This document shows, piece after piece, positions 58,644-64,000 of a stretch of 64,000 bases of DNA. Position 1 is the first letter of the stretch; each line of letters begins with the position of its first letter. Source of the DNA: an uncultured Eubacteriales bacterium (lineage in GTDB: Bacteria > Bacillota > Clostridia > Oscillospirales > Acutalibacteraceae); the NCBI GenBank assembly GCA_934454125.1, contig CAKSFA010000006.1, forward strand, positions 1-64,000, read 5' to 3'. Below the pieces are notes generated by a model. The model saw only the letters and a list, made by a program, of their open reading frames with translations. It was not told the DNA's origin and did not search any database. Both the position numbers and the translations under genes were made by a program.

Positions 58644-60995
58644 ATGGAAAAATACATAACATTGCTAGAGCTGGATAAAGTTCTGGAATTGCTGGCAAAG
58701 CAAGCAGTTGGTGTGGAGGCCGCTGAGTTAGCACGTAACCTGCGACCGTGTACAGATAAAGCGCGGGTACAGGTTTTACTCAATGAAACAGACGCGGCTC
58801 TGCAACTAACTGCTCGATTTGGTACACCGTCTTTTTCGGGTCTTGAGCCTATTTCTGCTCTTTTAAATCGGGCGAAAGCGGGAGGTATACTTAATTTAGC
58901 CGATTTTTTGATGGTCGCAGGGGTTTTGCGTGTCATACGCGGTTTGATGCAATGGAAGCATAGAAGTGCTGAGCAACAAACGGTTTTGGATGGATACTTT
59001 GTGCGTTTGGCATCCAATAAACCGTTGGAAGATCAGATTGAACGAGTGGTGGCTTCAGAGGATGAGGTGGCAGATACGGCATCTACAGAACTTGCATCGC
59101 TGCGTCGTAAACTGCGCCGTGCTGCTCAAAGTGTACGGGAGCAGTTAGATGGTATGATACGCTCGCAGACGTATCGAACTTATTTGCAGGATGCGATTGT
59201 GACAATGCGTGGTGGGCGGTATGTGGTTCCGGTAAAGGCGGAATATCGCAGCGAAGTGCCGGGTTTGGTGCATGATACATCTTCTAGCGGTGCCACATTG
59301 TTTATTGAACCGATGGGCGTGGTGGAGATCAATAACGAAATACGAGTAATTAAGGCGCAGGAACAGGCAGAGATTGAGCGTATTTTGGCAGAGATTTCGG
59401 TGCAGGTGGGCGCATTTGCGCAAGAGCTGGCAGTTGGATATGAAGCAGCGGTGCAGTTAGATCTGATTTTTGCCAAGGCGCATTTGGCATATGCTATGAA
59501 AGCCGAGTTGCCAAAACTGAGCGATGATTACAGCGTGGTGCTCAAACAGGCAAGACATCCGCTGCTTGCTGCCGAAATCGTTGTGCCAACAGATGTTGAA
59601 TTGGGCAAAGCTTTTGATACATTGGTCATTACTGGTCCAAATACGGGTGGCAAAACGGTAACGCTAAAAACACTTGGTTTGTTCTGTGCAATGGCGATGT
59701 GTGGTCTGTTAATCCCGGCAGCGCAGGGGAGCACGGTGCCGGTATTTCGCTATTTGCTGGTGGATATTGGTGATGAGCAAAGTATTGAGCAATCGCTTTC
59801 TACCTTTTCTTCGCATATGGTAAATTTGATTCGTATTTTAAAGCAAGCGAATGAGAACAGCTTGGTATTGCTTGATGAGTTGGGAGCCGGAACGGATCCG
59901 GTAGAAGGTGCGGCGCTTGCGGTGGCCATCTTGGAACAGCTGCGGAAACAAGGTTGTAAAATTGTTGCAACAACCCATTACGCCGAGCTCAAAGAATATG
60001 CGCTACAAACAGAGAGAGTAGAGAATGCTTGTTGCGAGTTTGATGTAGAGACACTCAAGCCAACTTATCGGTTGCTCATTGGTGTTCCAGGGCGCTCAAA
60101 TGCGTTTGCAATTGCCAAACGATTGGGTATGGAACAGGCGGTGATTGACCGAGCTAAAAGTTTGGTATCGGTGGAAAATACCAAGCTGGAAAAGGTTGTG
60201 CGTACACTGGAGAAAACGCGTAAAGAGCTTGATAGAGAGAAGGCGGACGCACAAGCGCTACGCAAACAGGCGGTGCAAGTCAATCAAGCAGCACAGGCGC
60301 AAAAGGAGCAGCTTGAAGCTCGCATGGAAAAAGAATTGGAGCAAGCAAGACGACAGGCGAGCAATTTGGTTTCACGCACACGTGCACAGATGGATGCGCT
60401 TGTTGAGGAAATGAACCACCTTCGCCGCAAAAAAGACATGACAGAGCAGGAAAAAACAAAGTTGCGGCAAGGGGTGCGTGCATTAGAGGAGTTTGCAGAC
60501 CCAGTGCGTCGAAAGGTCAATGAGGGATATGTGTTGCCAAGACCATTGCGAATTGGAGATACGGTGCTGATTTTTGATATTGACAAAAAAGCGACCGTGA
60601 TTGGTTTACCAAATAACTCCGATTGTGCAGAGGTACAGGCTGGTATTATGAAAACCCGTGTGCCGCTGTCGAATCTCCGGTTGGTAGAGCAGGAAAAAAT
60701 ACGATTGCCCAAAGGTGCTGTGGCTGTTCAGGCCAGCCGTTCCAAGACGCCGGCCATGCAGGAGCTGGATATTCGCGGACAAACTGCTTTGGATGCTTTG
60801 CTTGATGTGGATAACTTTATTGACGCAGCTGTGATGTCTGGTGTGCATCAGTTAAGTATTATTCACGGAAAAGGAACTGGAGCGCTGCGCACAGCGGTGC
60901 AACGGCATTTGAAAAAGCATCCCAGTGTTAAAAGTTATCGCCTCGGTGTGTTTGGAGAGGGCGAAAGCGGTGTCACCATTGTGGAATTAAAATAA
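58644..60995 (+). CDS. mutS2: MutS2 ATPase/endonuclease with C-terminal Smr domain
   Basis: A 783-residue protein; the family suppresses recombination and rescues collided ribosomes. The MutS core lies at about 1-330, Walker A is GPNTGGKTVTLKT (about 330-342), Walker B VLLDELGAGTDP (about 410-421), then a coiled coil (about 505-640), a KOW-like segment, and the Smr domain with LDIRGQTALDALLDVD and IIHGKGTGALR. ATG at 58644 gives the family N-terminus MEKYITLLELDKVLELL; upstream in-frame ATG 58632 is possible. Confidence 0.95.
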   Translation: MEKYITLLELDKVLELLAKQAVGVEAAELARNLRPCTDKARVQVLLNETDAALQLTARFGTPSFSGLEPISALLNRAKAGGILNLADFLMVAGVLRVIRGLMQWKHRSAEQQTVLDGYFVRLASNKPLEDQIERVVASEDEVADTASTELASLRRKLRRAAQSVREQLDGMIRSQTYRTYLQDAIVTMRGGRYVVPVKAEYRSEVPGLVHDTSSSGATLFIEPMGVVEINNEIRVIKAQEQAEIERILAEISVQVGAFAQELAVGYEAAVQLDLIFAKAHLAYAMKAELPKLSDDYSVVLKQARHPLLAAEIVVPTDVELGKAFDTLVITGPNTGGKTVTLKTLGLFCAMAMCGLLIPAAQGSTVPVFRYLLVDIGDEQSIEQSLSTFSSHMVNLIRILKQANENSLVLLDELGAGTDPVEGAALAVAILEQLRKQGCKIVATTHYAELKEYALQTERVENACCEFDVETLKPTYRLLIGVPGRSNAFAIAKRLGMEQAVIDRAKSLVSVENTKLEKVVRTLEKTRKELDREKADAQALRKQAVQVNQAAQAQKEQLEARMEKELEQARRQASNLVSRTRAQMDALVEEMNHLRRKKDMTEQEKTKLRQGVRALEEFADPVRRKVNEGYVLPRPLRIGDTVLIFDIDKKATVIGLPNNSDCAEVQAGIMKTRVPLSNLRLVEQEKIRLPKGAVAVQASRSKTPAMQELDIRGQTALDALLDVDNFIDAAVMSGVHQLSIIHGKGTGALRTAVQRHLKKHPSVKSYRLGVFGEGESGVTIVELK

Positions 60996-60998
60996 TAA

Positions 60999-61025
60999 TT
61001 GCCCGCATAAGCGGACTTTTTATTT
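60999..61025 (+). terminator. Terminator of mutS2
   Basis: CCGC-ATAA-GCGG with an outer G-C pair, followed by TTTTTATTT. Confidence 0.65.
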
Positions 61026-61044
61026 GAGAAATGACAAGTTTTTG

Positions 61045-61073
61045 TTGACATTTTAGATGGATTGTGCTATGAT
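61045..61073 (+). promoter_or_regulatory. Promoter of the SRP/ribosomal protein operon
   Basis: TTGACA (61045-61050), 17 bp, TATGAT (61068-61073). Confidence 0.88.
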
Positions 61074-61123
61074 GCATAACTGTAAAGTGTTTTTGCTTTA
61101 CACATGACAGGAGGCAAACTGTT

Positions 61124-61492
61124 ATGGCAAAAAATTTGGAAATTGCATTTTTGCTGGATTTTTATGGAAGTATGTTGACCGAAAAACAGCGAAATATGAT
61201 AGAGTATTATTATAATGACGACCTATCTCTTGCAGAGATTGCAGATAATGAAGGGATTACCAGACAGGGAGTACATGATGCACTAAAGCGTGCTGAAACA
61301 CAATTGCTGGAGTTGGAAGTGCGATTGGGGCTGGCTGAGCGGTTTGCACAATTACAAACTGGGCTGGAGCAAATTGTACAAACGGCACAGGTGCTTGCAG
61401 ATTATAACCGGCAGCACGATGCAGTGGCAGAAATAGATCGCTGCACAGTACAAATTTTGCAACTTGCTGAAGCATTGCGAGAAAAAACCTGA
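61124..61492 (+). CDS. ylxM: YlxM-type helix-turn-helix protein (UPF0122)
   Basis: A 122-residue protein with a sigma-70 region-4-like HTH (LTEKQRNMIEYYYNDDLSLA cut at 20; then EIADNEGITRQGVHDALKRAE) followed by a helical region. Always found next to ffh in Firmicutes, where it interacts with the SRP in streptococci. RBS AGGAGG before ATG. First gene of the operon. Confidence 0.94.
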   Translation: MAKNLEIAFLLDFYGSMLTEKQRNMIEYYYNDDLSLAEIADNEGITRQGVHDALKRAETQLLELEVRLGLAERFAQLQTGLEQIVQTAQVLADYNRQHDAVAEIDRCTVQILQLAEALREKT

Positions 61493-61518
61493 ACTTTATA
61501 TAGAAAGGGTGAGCGACA

Positions 61519-62862
61519 GTGGCATTCGACGGACTTGCCGATAAACTGTCAAACGCATTTAAACGTTTGAAATCAAAAGGAAAGTTAACAGAAGCCGATG
61601 TGCGCGAAGCAATGCGAGAGGTACGCCTTGCTTTGTTGGAGGCAGATGTAAACTACAAAGTGGCAAAAGATTTTACCAATACGGTAACAGAGCGTGCGAT
61701 TGGCACCCAAGTAATGGAGAGTTTAACACCTGGTCAGATGGTTGTTAAGATCGTAGATGAAGAACTAACCAACTTGATGGGCGGTCAGGAAGCTAGAATT
61801 GTAACTCCACCAAAGCCGCCGACAATTATTATGATGGTGGGCTTACAAGGTGCCGGTAAAACGACCCATGCAGCAAAGCTGGCAAAGCACTTTAAAAGCA
61901 AGGGCAATCGCCCGATGTTGGTTGCGTGTGATATTTACCGGCCAGCAGCGATCAAGCAGTTACAGGTGGTTGGCGAGCAAGCAGGGGTGCCGGTGTTTGA
62001 AAAAGGAGCTCAAACTCCGGTGAGAACCTGTGAAGAAGCCTTACGCTATGCCCGCGATTATGGTCACGATGTCATGATTATCGATACGGCGGGTCGTTTA
62101 CAAATCGATGAGGCGCTGATGGAAGAATTACGCCAAATCAAAGAGACAATCGGGCCACATGAGATTTTGCTGGTTGTTGACGCTATGACGGGTCAGGAAG
62201 CAGTAAATGTTGCCAAAACCTTTGATGAATTACTTGAAATCAGCGGTGTTATTCTGACAAAACTCGATGGTGATACGCGTGGAGGTGCGGCGCTTTCCAT
62301 TCGTGCTGTAACGGGTAAACCGATTAAATTTGTTGGTGTTGGAGAAAAACTTGATAATCTTGAGGTATTTCATCCTGACCGTATGGCATCGCGTATTTTG
62401 GGTATGGGTGATGTGTTGACACTCATTGAAGATGCGCAGAATAAAATCGATGAGAAAGCTGCAGAAGAGGCTGCGCAAAAAATTCTACAGAATAAATTTG
62501 ATTTGAATGATTTATTGGCACAGTTTGCACAAGTGCGAAAAATGGGCCCACTTAAATCGGTCATCTCAAAGTTGCCTGGTATGGATAAACAGCTCAAAGA
62601 CGTCGATATTGATGATCGTCAGATGGATCGTATGGAAGCGATTATTCTTTCTATGACGCAAAAGGAGCGGCAAAAACCAGATATCATCAATCCTTCACGC
62701 AAGCGCAGGATTGCTGCGGGCAGTGGTATGCAGGTAGAGGATGTCAACCGCTTACTCAAGCAATTTGAAACTACACAAAAGATCATGCGGCAAATGCGGG
62801 GCAAAAAAGGCAAGCGTCGCCCAATGTCTCTGCCTGGAATGGGTGGCTTTGGTGGGTTTTAA
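61519..62862 (+). CDS. ffh: Signal recognition particle protein Ffh
   Basis: The 447-residue SRP54 GTPase directs nascent membrane proteins to the membrane. N domain (about 1-90; ALLEADVNYKV), G domain with GLQGAGKTTHAAKLA (about 106-120), DTAGRLQIDEALM, TKLDGDTRGGAALS, and M domain with methionine-rich helices and the RNA-binding RRIAAGSGMQVEDVNRLL (about 396-413). GTG start after GAAAGGG. The partner 4.5S RNA gene is not in the window. Confidence 0.97.
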   Translation: MAFDGLADKLSNAFKRLKSKGKLTEADVREAMREVRLALLEADVNYKVAKDFTNTVTERAIGTQVMESLTPGQMVVKIVDEELTNLMGGQEARIVTPPKPPTIIMMVGLQGAGKTTHAAKLAKHFKSKGNRPMLVACDIYRPAAIKQLQVVGEQAGVPVFEKGAQTPVRTCEEALRYARDYGHDVMIIDTAGRLQIDEALMEELRQIKETIGPHEILLVVDAMTGQEAVNVAKTFDELLEISGVILTKLDGDTRGGAALSIRAVTGKPIKFVGVGEKLDNLEVFHPDRMASRILGMGDVLTLIEDAQNKIDEKAAEEAAQKILQNKFDLNDLLAQFAQVRKMGPLKSVISKLPGMDKQLKDVDIDDRQMDRMEAIILSMTQKERQKPDIINPSRKRRIAAGSGMQVEDVNRLLKQFETTQKIMRQMRGKKGKRRPMSLPGMGGFGGF

Positions 62863-62944
62863 ACCGTTGAAATAATTACGTCGTTCACCAACCCTGTTTG
62901 GTAAACATAGATTACTTATTTTTAATTTTTTGGAGGAACAGAAC

Positions 62945-63187
62945 ATGGCAGTAAAAATCAGACTAAAAAGAATGGGTGCAAAAAAAGCTCCTTTTTATCG
63001 TATTGTTGTAGCAGATTCTCGTAGCCCCAGAGATGGCCGCTTCATTGAGGAGATTGGCTATTATGATCCGATGAAGGAGCCGAAAGTAGTAAAAGTAGAC
63101 GGAGATAAGGCAAAAGCCTGGATCGCAAAAGGTGCACAGCCTACGGATACCGTAAAAGAGTTGCTTAAAAAACATGGCGTGCTGTAA
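62945..63187 (+). CDS. rpsP: 30S ribosomal protein S16
   Basis: An 80-residue ribosomal protein with the family pattern MAVKIRLKRMGAKKAPFYRI, VADSRSPRDGRFIEEIGYYD and AQPTDTVKELL. The ATG at 62945 follows TTGGAGGAA. A small inverted repeat ACCAA-CCCTGT-TTGGT lies in the 80-bp leader after ffh. Confidence 0.97.
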   Translation: MAVKIRLKRMGAKKAPFYRIVVADSRSPRDGRFIEEIGYYDPMKEPKVVKVDGDKAKAWIAKGAQPTDTVKELLKKHGVL

Positions 63188-63207
63188 AATACGGGAGGGA
63201 CGGATTT

Positions 63208-63444
63208 ATGAAAGATTTATTGTTAACCATGGCAAAAGGCCTGGTGGAATTTCCGGAACAAGTTACAGTCGAGGTTGCAGACGAGCTAAATACAGACGGT
63301 GTTATGGTATATCGCCTTCATGTTGCAGAGAGTGATATGGGTAGAATTATCGGTAAGCAGGGGCGTATTGCCAAGGCGCTTCGCACAGTAATGTATGCAG
63401 TTGCTACACGTAATGGAGAAAAGGTTTCGGTTGAAATTTCGTAA
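63208..63444 (+). CDS. khpA: KhpA-type KH-domain RNA-binding protein
   Basis: A 78-residue single KH domain with the GXXG loop in IIGKQGRIAKALRTV (about 48-62). KhpA forms a complex with KhpB and binds RNA in streptococci and clostridia. RBS GGGAGGG. Position between rpsP and rimM is the standard one. Confidence 0.95.
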   Translation: MKDLLLTMAKGLVEFPEQVTVEVADELNTDGVMVYRLHVAESDMGRIIGKQGRIAKALRTVMYAVATRNGEKVSVEIS

Positions 63445-63451
63445 TATATGC

Positions 63452-63488
63452 AAAAGTTGTAACATTGCTATGTTACAGCTTTTTTTAT
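63452..63488 (+). terminator. Hairpin between khpA and rimM
   Basis: AAGTTGTAACAT and ATGTTACAGCTT form an 11-12 pair stem around TGCT, followed by seven T. No new promoter is evident before rimM, so partial read-through is expected. Confidence 0.85.
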
Positions 63489-63525
63489 CAGCAAGTATTT
63501 GATTTTTGAAGGGAGAAGTGCGAGG

Positions 63526-64000
63526 ATGCCTGGCATGTATTTAGAGACAGGTAAAATTGTAGGCACACATGGCATTAAAGGAGAGCTACGGGTAGAACCG
63601 TGGTGTGATTCTCCTGCGTTTTTAACGCAGTTTGAAACGCTATATGCCAAAAATGGTGCAACTGTGCTCAAGGTGAATTCTGCACGTGTGCACAAAAATA
63701 TTGTTCTAATGCAGTTGAATGGTGTTACGACCGTTGAGCAAGCAGACAAACTCCGCGGTACCGTGCTATATATTAACCGTAATGATGTAACGTTGCCGGA
63801 GGGTAGGTATTTTATTTCAGATCTGTTGGGGTTGCGCGTCTGTGATGCGGATAATGCTGAAATCTGTTACGGTAATATTACCGATGTGCTCAAAACCGGA
63901 GCGAACGATATTTATCAGGTTACAGATGATGCACAGAAGTGTTATCTGATTCCTGTGATTGATGATGTTGTGATAGAAACGGATTTGACGGCTGGTATTG
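63526..64000 (+). CDS. rimM: Ribosome maturation factor RimM (5' part, runs off the window)
   Basis: The first 158 codons of rimM. MYLETGKIVGTHGIKGELRV is the family N-terminus, followed by NGVTTVEQADKLRGTVLYI and the C-terminal PRC-barrel start YFISDLLGLRV with TGANDIYQV and IPVIDDVV. The ATG at 63526 follows GGGAG eleven bases upstream and GAGG closer in; ATG 63535 is an alternative. RimM assists 30S maturation; trmD and rplS are expected downstream. Confidence 0.95.
   Translation, partial: MPGMYLETGKIVGTHGIKGELRVEPWCDSPAFLTQFETLYAKNGATVLKVNSARVHKNIVLMQLNGVTTVEQADKLRGTVLYINRNDVTLPEGRYFISDLLGLRVCDADNAEICYGNITDVLKTGANDIYQVTDDAQKCYLIPVIDDVVIETDLTAGI

Overview
The window is a contiguous stretch of a spore-forming Firmicute chromosome, class Clostridia. 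The evidence is sporulation genes (cotJABC, yqfC, yqfD, ylbJ), gene orders shared with Bacillus/Clostridium (yqfCD-phoH-ybeY-dgkA-era-yqzL-recO; ylxM-ffh-rpsP-khpA-rimM), Shine-Dalgarno-led genes with frequent GTG/TTG starts, sigma-A-type promoters with 16-18 bp spacers, and Gram-positive riboswitches and a T-box. A placement near Ruminococcaceae/Oscillospiraceae is my impression only. I saw no phage, insertion sequence, CRISPR array, rRNA or tRNA.

Layout: 0.4-2.4 kb holds an LCP cell-wall ligase and a folate ECF transporter S component behind a THF riboswitch. 2.6-12.2 kb is one long operon for a multisubunit Mrp/Mbh-type cation/proton antiporter: E, F, G, a DUF4040 subunit, a fused B, C, and then four NuoL/M/N-type antiporter subunits. 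It is preceded by a 50-residue membrane peptide, and no hydrogenase or other redox module is encoded. 12.2-16.0 kb has a CorC-type transporter, an orphan PTS enzyme I and a phosphopantetheinyl transferase. 16.0-20.2 kb is the FMN-riboswitch-controlled riboflavin operon ribD-ribE-ribBA-ribH followed by an ArsC/Spx-like gene. 20.3-26.7 kb has an alanine/sodium symporter, a polar amino-acid ABC transporter, carbamate kinase and an AI-2E-type permease.

26.7-36.9 kb is mostly on the minus strand: a D,D-carboxypeptidase, a calcium-type P-ATPase, a flippase-like membrane protein, the cotJ spore-coat operon, nicotinate phosphoribosyltransferase and a flavodoxin/DUF3793 pair, with one small XRE regulator on the plus strand. 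36.9-40.9 kb is an iron locus: a short DtxR-type regulator lies between the flavodoxin operon and feoA-feoA-feoB-Cys-rich peptide, and three GTTAGC-N4-GCTAAC-type palindromes sit in the two divergent control regions. 41.3-47.8 kb (minus) is rny, ymdB, fakA and recG; the 3' end of rny with its terminator is duplicated as a 120-bp direct repeat. thrS (48.2-50.2 kb) follows a T-box leader.

50.2-51.5 kb is a repeat-rich non-coding island with a 178-180 bp tandem duplication, a TGTTGAAAAC cluster and a 21-bp-phased triplet that resembles one at 0.24-0.30 kb. From 51.5 kb come ylbJ, the yqfC-to-mutS2 housekeeping cluster and the SRP/ribosomal protein operon, which runs off the right edge inside rimM. 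Where the longest open frame starts upstream of the true initiation site, starts were moved to match ribosome binding sites and family N-termini.
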